From CAYUQT01 sp964596165 (lineage in GTDB: Bacteria; Planctomycetota; Phycisphaerae; UBA1845; JAFGLZ01): a stretch of 64,000 nt of DNA. Location of the stretch: positions 1-64,000 of the forward strand of contig CAZQTW010000004.1 in the NCBI GenBank assembly GCA_964596165.1, given 5' to 3'. Positions 51,874 through 62,300 of the stretch are shown here, one piece after another (the first letter of the stretch is position 1; every line of letters starts with the position of its first letter). The notes beneath the pieces are model-generated. The model searched no databases. It saw only the letters and a list, made by a program, of their open reading frames with translations, and was not told the DNA's origin. The position numbers and the translations under genes were made by a program.

Positions 51874-54800
51874 CTACACCTGAACGATTTGAGGAAGCAT
51901 GAGAAACACCAGCCAGCGATGTTTGACGGGCCGACGCCAAATGCGGAGGACGGCCTCGGCGTAGATGTCGATCTGTGGACGATACAGTGCGATGCGGTCC
52001 GGCAGGGTGTCTTGGCCGATGGCGTCGGTCTTGAAGTCAACCACTTCGAACTCCTCGTCGACGGGCAACAGACAGTCAATCATGCCGCGGACGAGTACGA
52101 CATCGGCTTCGGAGGTTGCTGGGACCTGTCCCGGCGCGATTCGGTGCGGCGGCACGCCCAAGACGAACGGGACTTCACGTCGGATTCGATCGGCGGAGCC
52201 GAGTAGGCGGCGTCCAAGATCGGTTGAAAAGAGCCAGGCCAGTGGTTCGAGCGGCAGGCAGCGGCGCTCGTCATGCGTGAGCAGGCCGCGGTTCGCCATT
52301 TCTTCGACCTGTCGAGCGATGTCGACCAGATCGCATGGCCTGCCGAGGTCCAGGTGCTGGAGGATGAGGTGGATCAGGGTGCCTTGTTCGGCGGCCGTCA
52401 GAGGCAACGGATTTGAAGATCTGTCCTCGGCGAGCCGTGGTGAACGGAGCGTGGTGCGAGAGAATGGGCTGTAGGGCGGCCTCTCACCGACCTCTCGATC
52501 GAACGCAAACCTGCGTTTCATCTCGCTCGCGGCCATCACTGCGGGGATGTTGGTCAGGTGTGAATGGGCATAGGGTTTCGTAATCCGGGCGATGACCTCG
52601 TGTACCTCGGGGTCGTCCGGTTCCGCCTCCGCGACGGGTGCAAGGTCGGCATGCTTTCGTAAGGATGCCGAATTCGCGTGGATATCCTGTTCCGGCGAGG
52701 GCCATTCGGCGATCGCCGCGGCATTGTGCTGATGGATACTGAACAAGGCGCGCGTATCGGGCTCCGGCCGGGGCCCCTTCGACCAGAGTGATAAGCCGGC
52801 AGGGAGCATGGTTACGGCGGAGATCAACCAGTCCAGCATGCTCTTTGCCCCGAGCAGGTCAACCAAGGGGACCTGTCCGGAATAGGCCTGAGCGGTCTGC
52901 AATCGGCGTTCGACGTCATTCAGAGCAATCGTGCCGATAAGGATTATGTGCTCGCGGGCGCGGGTCATTGCGACATAGAGCACTCGCATTTCCTCGGCGC
53001 GAATCTGTCGGCCAATCTCGTCGGCCACGATCAGACTGGCCAGCGTGGGGTACCGAACACCCAACTCAAGATCGACCACGGGCAAGCCGACATATCGCTC
53101 GCGTTCGAAGAGAAGGGTGTTTTGGGTGTCGGCCAAGTTGAACCGTTTGCCCAGATCAGGCAGGATGACGACGGGAAACTCGAGGCCCTTGCTGCGGTGG
53201 ATGCTCATGATGCGGACGACGTCATCCGCCTCGCTGAGGGCGGCGGCCAGACCCGGATCACGCCCCTCCTCGCTGAGCTGTTCGAAGAATCGCAGGAATC
53301 GACGGAGTCCTTGTTTGGCGAACGTGCTGAATTGCCGTGCCCGGTCGTGGAGGCGAAGAAGGTTTGCGCGGCGCTGCAGACCATTGCGCAGGCCTCCGAC
53401 GTATGCCCAGTATCCGGTTTCTATCAGGATTCGCCACAACACATCGGGCAAGGGTTCACAGCGAAGCTCGTGCCGCCAAGCGTCCAGCCGAGCGTAAAGA
53501 TCCGTCAAGCGACGCCGGATCGTCTTGTCGGGGCCGGATTCCCTATACTGGCGCACTGCCTGATGGAACGGCATCTGCCGGTTGGACAGGCGGATTTCGA
53601 CCAACTGGTCCTCGCTTAATGGGTCGCCGAGCAGTGGGCTGCGGAGAACGGCCGCCAGCGGGATATCTTGTCTGGCATTGTCGATCAGGCGAAGCAGCGA
53701 AAGGACGTCCCGAACTTCGAGACTCGCGAAATACCCTGTCGTCATGTCGGCATGGACGGGGATGTCCATATCGCGAAGTATGCGCTCGAAGTGGTTGGCC
53801 TTGTCGCGAGTCGCCCTCAGGAGGATCACGATGTCTCGAGGTCGGATCGGCCGACCCACCAGCGACGGGCCCATGGGGTTCGGATTCTTCTCGAAGACCG
53901 TCATCGGCGCACAGCCTTCAGTCCGGCCGAGCAATTCGAGAATGCGCCGACCGGTCAGCATGGCCTCTCGCTCGACCGCCTCGTACTGGAGCGCCGTGTC
54001 GGCGGGCTCGGCCTCTTCGCGAGGTGAACCTTCCGCCGACTCAGCGTCCACCTCGTAGCTGAGTGATGCGGACGTCGGTTGAATGTCCTTTTCGATGAGG
54101 TGTATCTCCACAGCCGGACAGGCGAATGTGTTCCCGGTATCCTTTGGGTACTCTGCGCAGGGCTTCAACCGTGCGTGCTCGTCATATGTGATTCCGCCGA
54201 GTTCTCGAATCATGAGTCTCTCAAACACGGCGTTGACGGCGTCAAGAACTTCGCTTCGACTTCGGAAGTTCTCTTGAAGCCAGACTACCTTTCCGCGTTG
54301 CGACGAGGTCGGTGCACCTTCCGGCTTGTTGGAAGCGTCGTAGGCCATGAGCCGCTCGACGAATATCCGCGGCTCGGCCAGGCGAAACCGGTAGATGCTT
54401 TGTTTGACGTCGCCGACCGCGAAGAGATTGCCGGGCTCATGGGGGGCGGCGTGGCGGCTGACGAGGCGCAAGATCGCGTCTTGAACCGGGTTTACATCCT
54501 GAAATTCATCGATGAGGACGTGGTCGAACTCCGCTTGGAGTCGCAGGGCCGTTTGCGATGGCGTGTGTCCGTTTTCATCCGCGATCAGCAGTCTGAAAGC
54601 GAGTCGTTCCAGGTCGTTGAAGTCGACTCGTCCCTCCGCCTGTTTGAGCCGCGCATAGCGCGTCTCGAACGCATCGACCAAGTGAGTAAGAGTGGCCACG
54701 TGCGGGCCGATTCGGCGGAGGCCCTCGACGATGTTTCGGCGGAGGAACACGGCGGCGGACCGTTTCAAATCGGTGTCGAGCTTCCTGCGAACGGACCTCA

Positions 54801-55746
54801 GCGCGGTCTGTGCGGCCTCACGCTCTTGCTTCGACGTTTCCGAGAGCCTCCGCGCGGCGGCCGGCTTCTTAGAGTATTGTGCGATTTCCTCGACGGTCCG
54901 ATCAACCTCGGAGGAGGTCTTAGCTGATTTCAGACTCCGGTACCACGTTCGCAAGTCCTCCGCCATTTCCTCCAAGTGGCCGCCTATATCGGCGGCGTGC
55001 GGATACAGTTGCCGAACACAGGCCGCCTGAAGAACAGCCGCATTGCCCACTTGGTGAATGCGATCGAGCAGGAAGTCGCGTCGCAGCGCCTCCCAATGCG
55101 CCGATAACGCATCGGACGATTCGCCGGGATCGACTCGTCTGCGGGCTTCCTCCAACCAGCGGGATGGGTTCGCTATCGATTGGGTAAACGCGTGCAGGTT
55201 CAGAACCATTACGGCGATGCGTTCGTCGCGACCCATTCCATACGTGTCGACCAGACGGCGGAAGCCGTCGGCCAGTGGGCTCTTTCCGCCGACACCATAG
55301 AGGTCCCTGAAGAGTTGTTCGATTGTCTCGCGGCGGGTTAGCTCGGCTTCGTCCTCGTCCATCACCTCCAGGTTCGGATCGAGGTCAAGCCGGGCAAACC
55401 AGCGACGAACGATATGAAGACAAAACGCGTGGATGGTTGTGATCCTGGCCGCGTCAAGTAGTACCAACTGGCGTTGCAGGCGGGCTGACAGGGGTTGGGC
55501 GTCCAGGTGTCGGCGAATGACCTGACCGATTCGCGCCCTCATCTCAGCGGCGGCCGCCTCGGTGAAGGTGACCACCAGCATCCGATCCACATCGCACGGA
55601 GGGTGTGCGTCACAGGTCAGGTAGGCACAACGTTCGGCCAGCACGTGCGTTTTTCCGGTACCGGCGGCGGCCGAGACCAGCATGTTGCAGCCGGTTGTTC
55701 GGACGGCTATTTCCTGGTTGGGTGTCAGACGGCGATCAGTTGCCAT
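51874..55746 (-). CDS. addA: helicase-nuclease subunit AddA
   Basis: This is a 1290-residue UvrD/Rep-family (SF1A) helicase with a C-terminal RecB-type nuclease. Walker A SAAAGTGKT is at 25-33. VVTFTEAAAAEMRARI, VLIDEFQDVNP, FAVGDVKQSIYRFR, VRIMSIHRSKGLEFPVVILPD and VLYVAMTRAREHIIL are the helicase motifs in order. The nuclease signature is GMIDCLLPVDEEFEVVDFKTD near residue 1225. With AddB it processes double-strand breaks to 3' single strands for RecA loading. The start ATG at 55746 overlaps the addB stop by 11 bp and has GGAGG 7 bases upstream. Confidence 0.95.
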   Translation of the reverse strand: MATDRRLTPNQEIAVRTTGCNMLVSAAAGTGKTHVLAERCAYLTCDAHPPCDVDRMLVVTFTEAAAAEMRARIGQVIRRHLDAQPLSARLQRQLVLLDAARITTIHAFCLHIVRRWFARLDLDPNLEVMDEDEAELTRRETIEQLFRDLYGVGGKSPLADGFRRLVDTYGMGRDERIAVMVLNLHAFTQSIANPSRWLEEARRRVDPGESSDALSAHWEALRRDFLLDRIHQVGNAAVLQAACVRQLYPHAADIGGHLEEMAEDLRTWYRSLKSAKTSSEVDRTVEEIAQYSKKPAAARRLSETSKQEREAAQTALRSVRRKLDTDLKRSAAVFLRRNIVEGLRRIGPHVATLTHLVDAFETRYARLKQAEGRVDFNDLERLAFRLLIADENGHTPSQTALRLQAEFDHVLIDEFQDVNPVQDAILRLVSRHAAPHEPGNLFAVGDVKQSIYRFRLAEPRIFVERLMAYDASNKPEGAPTSSQRGKVVWLQENFRSRSEVLDAVNAVFERLMIRELGGITYDEHARLKPCAEYPKDTGNTFACPAVEIHLIEKDIQPTSASLSYEVDAESAEGSPREEAEPADTALQYEAVEREAMLTGRRILELLGRTEGCAPMTVFEKNPNPMGPSLVGRPIRPRDIVILLRATRDKANHFERILRDMDIPVHADMTTGYFASLEVRDVLSLLRLIDNARQDIPLAAVLRSPLLGDPLSEDQLVEIRLSNRQMPFHQAVRQYRESGPDKTIRRRLTDLYARLDAWRHELRCEPLPDVLWRILIETGYWAYVGGLRNGLQRRANLLRLHDRARQFSTFAKQGLRRFLRFFEQLSEEGRDPGLAAALSEADDVVRIMSIHRSKGLEFPVVILPDLGKRFNLADTQNTLLFERERYVGLPVVDLELGVRYPTLASLIVADEIGRQIRAEEMRVLYVAMTRAREHIILIGTIALNDVERRLQTAQAYSGQVPLVDLLGAKSMLDWLISAVTMLPAGLSLWSKGPRPEPDTRALFSIHQHNAAAIAEWPSPEQDIHANSASLRKHADLAPVAEAEPDDPEVHEVIARITKPYAHSHLTNIPAVMAASEMKRRFAFDREVGERPPYSPFSRTTLRSPRLAEDRSSNPLPLTAAEQGTLIHLILQHLDLGRPCDLVDIARQVEEMANRGLLTHDERRCLPLEPLAWLFSTDLGRRLLGSADRIRREVPFVLGVPPHRIAPGQVPATSEADVVLVRGMIDCLLPVDEEFEVVDFKTDAIGQDTLPDRIALYRPQIDIYAEAVLRIWRRPVKHRWLVFLMLPQIVQV

Positions 55747-58700
55747 GGGTGGCCTCCGGATCGCGCCCGCTCACGATGTCGAGTACCTGTTTCCTGTCGA
55801 GTCTCTTCATGGTTCGGGCCGACCGTGCGTCGAATTCGTAGCGGCACACGTCGTGGTAGAGGCAGAGGGCGCACGGCATCTCATCGGCAAGGCGATAGGG
55901 AGCGACGGAAATGTTGCCGTTCAACATCTGATCGCATAGCTCACCGATTCGGCGTCGGGCGCAATCGAGGATTGCGACGAATGCCGCATGCTCCGCCACG
56001 TCGGTGCGGTTCACATATCCCGGCGTACCGTCCTTCTTGATCTCGACCGCCAACGCGTGCGAAGGCGTCTGATTGGAGGCCTGGCTGTCGAGTGCGGGCA
56101 GGATCGACCAGTCGAATACCCCGCGTGGGCGAAGCGGGCGATACCGGTCAGCTTCTTCCGGCGGTTTGTCCGGCGGAGCGTGCAGGGCCCGGACGTCGTC
56201 GAGCAGCGAGGCGTAGAACGCGCCCGCGGGTTCGACGGGGCGGTTGGCGATGTGGTGGCCATGGTCTTTCAAGACCAGAAGGTAGGCCATGAGTTGGAGG
56301 TCAAGTCCGTGGAACACGCGATCCAGGCTGAGGCATCGGCCGACCGATCGTTTGTAGTCGACCACTGTAGTCAGAACTCGATCGCCGAGCTCGGCCAGGT
56401 CGACCCGGTCGATCCTGCCGCGGAGCAGAACCGTTCGGCCTGACGGCGTCGTGATCTGCAGGGCCGGCAGGGCGAGGTGGCCCGACGCGGAGGCATCGTG
56501 TCCGTGCGGCGACGGTTCACAACCAAAGGCCACTTCGACGGCGGAGGGGCGAGACGTACCGACCGATGCGACGAAACGCTGGACACGCAGTGTTCTCTCC
56601 AGGTCCTGTTTGCCGCGATCGAGCAGGTACGCGTTGCGGGCGTCCGCCAAGAGGGTCTCGTCCACAAGCTCGCTCAATGCTTCCTGCAAGAGGGCAAGGA
56701 CGGCGGGTTCCAGCGACTTCGGATCGACATCGCTGAGTCGCCGTCCGTCGGCGATCAGTCGGCGGACGTAGGCCTCCAGGACGCGATGGTAGACAAGCCC
56801 CAGATCGATGGCCTCCAATTCCCATCCCGCAAGCGGTTCGAGGCCGAGAATGTGAGCCGCGAAGTGCTGAAAGGGACAGGCGGCGAAGCGTTCCACGTTC
56901 GATACGCTGAGGCGAAGCGTATCGCCGTAGAGGGATGCCACCGACCTTGCCGAGAGTCCCGCGTGGTTGCGGTATACCAGTGAAGCAAGGGCGCGGCGGA
57001 GGCGTTCGCGACAGGCGTCGTGGCCTCGGGCCCATTCGTAGAGTTCGTTCCAGCGTCGATCGGCCGCGACGTCCCCGGTATCGGCTCGAATCCGACTGTT
57101 CCGCATCCGAATGTCCGTCGCCAAACCGGCGGTCAGATCCTCGACAGAGGAGATTGCCCATGTGTGGCGCGTCGTCGAGGAGTCGGCCCATTCCGTGATC
57201 GTCAATCCGGGGAATATGCCCCGGATCGCTTCCACGAACGGTGAGGGTCGCAAGACGCGTCCGTCTTCGTCCGCAGCAGGCCAACTGATCCACAGCCATT
57301 CACTGGGTCGGGTCAGGGCAATGTAGGCCAACAGGCGCTCGTCGAAGAGTTGTTGTCGGCTCGTGGGGGTGAGCTCGATGCCGGCGGCGGCCAGATCTTC
57401 TCGGTTGCGGTCGGACAGGATCGGGTCCTCAGCGGGCCGCCACGGAAACATGCCCTCACCGAACCCCAGGACGAGAGCGGCTCGGATCTGTGGGTGACGG
57501 CTTCGCTCTATCGAACCGATTAGCACCTGGTCCAGTGTGGGCGGCGCCAGGGCGAGGGTCAGGTCCGACAAGGCCGTGTCGATCACCTCGCCGAGCAGGG
57601 CGACGCTCATGGGTTCGTCGCCGAACGTCTCGGCAAGATCGTCGAGTAATCCAATCACATTCGTCCATACTTGGCGGTGTTCCTCGGCTTCCTCGACTCG
57701 ACCGGCCCGATCGGCTCGACCGGCCCACTCCGAGATCAGATGGGCGACGTCCAATCTGGCGAGCAGATCGGACAATCCGGCCGCCCACTGTCGAGCAGTG
57801 GGGGGGGTGGGCGAGTCGGCCAGTTGCCACCACGGCGTGAGGGCCCGGATCAGGTATCTTCTTGCCTCGTTGGCTTGGCGCAGGTCCTGGAGCTGTACTT
57901 CGGTTAACTCGTCCTCACCGGCGGCCCGGCTAGGGCGGGCACGACACGTCCAATCGCCCTTGAGCCATTGCTCTCGACCCGCGATTCCCTGCGCCCGGAG
58001 AAAAGTCTCCAGCAAATCTGCTTGGTCGTCGTCAAGTCCGGTCAAGCCGGTTTTGGTGAACGCGGACACCGATTCGACGTCCACACGGTCAAGGAGCGCA
58101 ACGGCCGACCGAACCCACTCGACCAGGGCATGATGCGCGATGGGGCGACGTCGGTCGATGAAGTGCGGTATCCCTGCGGCGGAGAGGGCGGCGGAGAGCA
58201 GGTCGTGATAGGGTTCGAGGTCGCGCACGATAATGGCGATGTCCCGATATCGCATGGGACGGTCGATATGGCCCACCAGACGCTGGATTTCGACAACGGC
58301 GGCGGCGATCTCCACGCGCCGCGTGGCTGCTCGGATCAAGCGGACTGCCGACGGCGCTGGGTGAGCACCTCCGGCGCTCGCCCGTTCGCGAGACGGCAAG
58401 GCGAAGAGTTGCCGCTCCAGTCGCGCCAGCTCCGGCGATGACTTGAACCGGCGCTCGCACGAGCGCAACAGAAGCGGTGGTTCGACCCTAATGCCGGCGG
58501 CATGAAGGGCCCGCCGCAGTCTGACGTAGGTTTCTTCCGTCCTGGCGAAGAGGTGGAATGACTCCACGGCGGCCTCGTCACGGATGACCGGTGAATCGGG
58601 ATCGATCAGCAGGCTGATATCCATGTGTTGGACGAGACCGGCCAGGGATACCAACAGGAGGTGCTCTTGTCGCGTCAGGCCGGCGAATCCGTCGACCCAC

Positions 58701-59302
58701 ACGAGCGAGCCGGTAAGCGGTCTGTATGCAGGGAGTCGATCTCGGACGACGGCCAGGTGATGACCGGGATCGCACAGTTCGTCGCCCAGCGCGTCGAGAT
58801 AGGCCCGGTACACCGTCTGAATGTCGCGGAGGCGTGCGGCGAGCAGGTCGTCGTTGGGTTCGATCCGGCGGCAGGCCTCCGCCAAGTCGTTCGGGGATAC
58901 TTCCTCGCGAATGAGTTCGTCGATCGTCCGGCTCAGGCGGCTGACCAGTCCCCGGCGCCCTCGAGACGCACCGAAGGCTCCGAGTGCGTCGGCGTGTTCC
59001 GCGATGAGCCGCCGGAGGACCATCAGCCGTCCGATCTCGCTGAGGGTGCGCGTTCCGCCGCCTGAGGCGGTCAGCACCCGCTGGGCCATTCGCCGGAAAC
59101 TCACGACCTCGCACCGGGCAAATCCGTCGATACCTCGAATTCGAAGTAGGGCCCTCTCCATCTGCATGCCGGCTTGCTCGGGGACCAGCAGAAAGAGGTG
59201 TTCACCTTCGACGGCCGACTCACGCAGACGCGAAGTGATCTGTTCGATGCAGTGAGCCGTCTTTCCGGAGCCGGCTCGGCCGATCACGAAACGAACGGAC
59301 AT
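55736..59302 (-). CDS. addB: helicase-nuclease subunit AddB
   Basis: This is a 1188-residue AddB. The ATG at 59302 follows AGGAG by 9 bases; the frame reaches 59332. Walker A GRAGSGKT is at residues 8-15, and the following helicase motifs are degenerate, as expected for AddB. The RecB-type nuclease is GRIDRVDLAELGDRVLTTVVDYKRS. The four Fe-S cysteines are present: one in VERFAACPFQHF and three in PCALCLYHDVC near the C-terminus. It is the Chi-scanning partner of AddA. The gene order addB-addA and the overlap match Firmicute-type operons. The sigma-54 activator gene lies 93 bp upstream. Confidence 0.94.
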   Translation of the reverse strand: MSVRFVIGRAGSGKTAHCIEQITSRLRESAVEGEHLFLLVPEQAGMQMERALLRIRGIDGFARCEVVSFRRMAQRVLTASGGGTRTLSEIGRLMVLRRLIAEHADALGAFGASRGRRGLVSRLSRTIDELIREEVSPNDLAEACRRIEPNDDLLAARLRDIQTVYRAYLDALGDELCDPGHHLAVVRDRLPAYRPLTGSLVWVDGFAGLTRQEHLLLVSLAGLVQHMDISLLIDPDSPVIRDEAAVESFHLFARTEETYVRLRRALHAAGIRVEPPLLLRSCERRFKSSPELARLERQLFALPSRERASAGGAHPAPSAVRLIRAATRRVEIAAAVVEIQRLVGHIDRPMRYRDIAIIVRDLEPYHDLLSAALSAAGIPHFIDRRRPIAHHALVEWVRSAVALLDRVDVESVSAFTKTGLTGLDDDQADLLETFLRAQGIAGREQWLKGDWTCRARPSRAAGEDELTEVQLQDLRQANEARRYLIRALTPWWQLADSPTPPTARQWAAGLSDLLARLDVAHLISEWAGRADRAGRVEEAEEHRQVWTNVIGLLDDLAETFGDEPMSVALLGEVIDTALSDLTLALAPPTLDQVLIGSIERSRHPQIRAALVLGFGEGMFPWRPAEDPILSDRNREDLAAAGIELTPTSRQQLFDERLLAYIALTRPSEWLWISWPAADEDGRVLRPSPFVEAIRGIFPGLTITEWADSSTTRHTWAISSVEDLTAGLATDIRMRNSRIRADTGDVAADRRWNELYEWARGHDACRERLRRALASLVYRNHAGLSARSVASLYGDTLRLSVSNVERFAACPFQHFAAHILGLEPLAGWELEAIDLGLVYHRVLEAYVRRLIADGRRLSDVDPKSLEPAVLALLQEALSELVDETLLADARNAYLLDRGKQDLERTLRVQRFVASVGTSRPSAVEVAFGCEPSPHGHDASASGHLALPALQITTPSGRTVLLRGRIDRVDLAELGDRVLTTVVDYKRSVGRCLSLDRVFHGLDLQLMAYLLVLKDHGHHIANRPVEPAGAFYASLLDDVRALHAPPDKPPEEADRYRPLRPRGVFDWSILPALDSQASNQTPSHALAVEIKKDGTPGYVNRTDVAEHAAFVAILDCARRRIGELCDQMLNGNISVAPYRLADEMPCALCLYHDVCRYEFDARSARTMKRLDRKQVLDIVSGRDPEATHGN

Positions 59303-59395
59303 GCGACGCTTCTCCTGTCGAGACGTGATCATAAGAGCAGGATCACGCCGTTCAAGCGGTCACTACCGAATCACGAGGGTGGGATCCGATCGCCG

Positions 59396-62300
59396 CTATT
59401 CGACAATGCCGTACTTCCTCATCCTGTGCCGAAGCGTGTTGCGGTGAATGCCCAGTTCTTCCGCCGCCAGCGAGCGGTTCCAGCGATTTCGGCGCAGCGC
59501 ATCGAGGATCAGTTCACGTTCGTTGCGCGAAGTTCGAATTCCATCGGCGTCGGAAGCTTCCTGGTGGGCCGGTGCAAAATGAAGATCCCTGACGCCAATG
59601 ATCCGTCCGCCGTGGGCAATAGCCATTGCCAGGACGTTTTGAAGCTCTCGCACGTTACCCGGCCAGTGGTATTCCCTGAGACGGGCCAGCGCGGGTTCGC
59701 TCAACAGTCGAATCGGTCCGCCCGTGGTCAACGCGTGGGTTCTGAGAAAGGCCTGTGCCAAGGGTTCGATGTCGTCGGGTCGTTCCGACAAGGGGGGAAT
59801 CATGATCTCGCCGGCGTTCAATCGGTAGTAGAGGTCCTGCCGCATCTTGCCGATGCGAACGCACTCGCGAACATCGGCATTCGTGGTGCACATCACCCGA
59901 ACGTCGGTTGTGATGGTCTCTTGCCCGCCCAGTCTGCGGAACTGCTGAGTCTCGACCAGTTGGAGCAGTTTGGCTTGAGCAGACGACGGGAGCTCCACCA
60001 CCTCGTCCAGCAGCAGTGTTCCGCCGTTGGCCAGCTCAAAGCATCCCTTCTGTTGGCGGACCGCGCCGGTAAAGGCTCCTCGCTCGTGCCCGAACAATTC
60101 GCTGAGGATCAATTCGCCGTCGAGGCACGCGCAGTTCACGCTGAGGAAAGGTCCGTGACGCCGCGGGCTAATCGAGTGAATGTACTTGGCCAGATGACCT
60201 TTTCCCGCGCCGGTGGCACCGAGGATCACCAGGGGCATATCCGTCGCCGCCAGGCGCGCCGCCAGCCGGAGGACCATGCGCATGGCTTCGCTTTCCGCGA
60301 CGATGGACACGGCTTCCGTGGGCTCCGTCCGCGACGGGCGAGAACGGTCGGACCGGTCCGTCTCCAGGCGCGCCAGCAGAACACCGATCTGACTCGCCAG
60401 GGTCTTGAGAGTCGTCAGTTCCTCCGGGGAAAAGGTTCGAACGCGCCGATCCGACACATTCAGCGTGCCGAGAATCCTTCCGCCGGAGCGGATGGGCAGG
60501 AGGCAGGTCGCCTTCATATCAATCCGACTGGCGATCGGCAGCAGCTTTCGAAATAGCGGACTCCGAGTAAAGCGATGGTCGTTGGCCACATCGTGTGAGA
60601 ACACGATTTCGCCGGTGCGGAACACATCGCCTTGAAGTGACCCGGCGATCGGAATGGTCGGAACGGCCTCGGCGAGCTCGCGACCGGCTTGGCTGAAGAA
60701 GCGAATTTCAAGCGCATCGTGTTCCGGGTTGTAGAGATAGATGCCCCACATGTCGAGCGAAAGCAGTTCGGGCAAATGCGACATGATGCGATCGATGGTC
60801 TTCTCGTCGGTGGCCTCCGTTCCGGCCACGACCTCCGCCATGTGCTGGAGGGATTCCAGCCGGCGAGTCTGGCGGGCATCCCGCAACAGGTTTACCGTTG
60901 CGATCGGCGTGTCCTGCTCGTCGGAAATGAGCAGAGAGGTCAGCTCGATGCCGACGACGTCTCCCCGTGGATTCCGGACTTCGACCAGGCCGGACCAGTT
61001 GCGGTGGCGCTGAACGCCGACTCGGATGTCCTCCTTGGTGTGAGGATCCGTCTCGACGACCTCATCCGGCCGGCGGCCGATCATCTCATCCGAAGGACAT
61101 CCAATGAGATCTTGGGCCGCCTTGTTTGCATATGTGATCCGGATGTCCGCGTCGGTGATGAGGATTCCCTCGGAACTGTGATCCATACTGCGGGTCAGTA
61201 CCAGCCGAGCCTCTTCCGCCCGTTTGCGATCCGTTACGTCACGACTGTTGATGACCAAGCCGGCCACCACGGGGTCATTGAGTAGGTTCGTGGCGGTGGC
61301 CTCCAGGATCCTCCACGATCCGTCTCTGTGACGGTAGCGAAACTCCGTCTGGACGCGTCGGCCCGGAGTGACGACCAGGTCCGCCTGAATGGCCTTTAGG
61401 CGGGGCGCATCGTCGGGGTGGAGCGCCTCCAAGGCGTTTCGGCCAAGACGTTCCCCGGAGGAGTAGCCGAGCACTTTCTGAACGGACGGGCTTTCGTATC
61501 GAATCGTCCCGTCGGAGTCGAGAATCGAAATCATGTCGGACGAGTTTTCGATCAACGACCGGAAGTACCTTTCGCTATGCAAGAGCGCCTCTTCGACCGC
61601 CTTTCGTTCCGTGATGTCCTGAGCGATCCCGGCGATGCGGTAGATAGTGCCCCGATCGTCTCGGATCGGAAACGCCCGGTCCCTCACCCACCGTATCGAG
61701 CCGTCGGGTCTGACCACACGGTACTCAACCTCGGCGAAATGCCCTTGTTGATTCTGCGCCACCCCTTTCTTCGCCGATTCTCGATCCTCAGGATGGACCG
61801 CGTCGAGCCAGGACTCGCGGGCTTCGAGTACGCTCCGACACGTTCGTCCGTACAGGTTTTCGTACGCCGGACTGACGTAGAGGATCCGGTGCAGGCTTGC
61901 GTCGGCCATCCAGAAGACTTCCTGGATGTTCTCGGCCATCTGTCGGAATCGCTCTTCACTTTCCTGGAGTGCCTCTGCCGCTCGTTTACGCTCCGTGATA
62001 TCACTGACGGCACCCTCAATGTAGTCTTTGTCGGGGTACATTCTTGCGCAGAGGCTGATCCATACGGTGGAGCCGTCTCGGCGGGTCAGGCAAGTCTCGA
62101 AATCCTTCAACTCTCCATCCCTGAAGCTGTCCAGCATCTTCCTGCGTCCCTCCGGATCGACGAAGTGTTCCGAGGTGGCGAATTCCCTGATAAACTCCGC
62201 CGTGTCGTCATAGCCATACATGCGGGCATGCCGGTCGTTGCTTTCGAGGATCCGACCGTCGCTGATTCGAGTGCGAAAGATTCCCACCTGCGCATTGTTG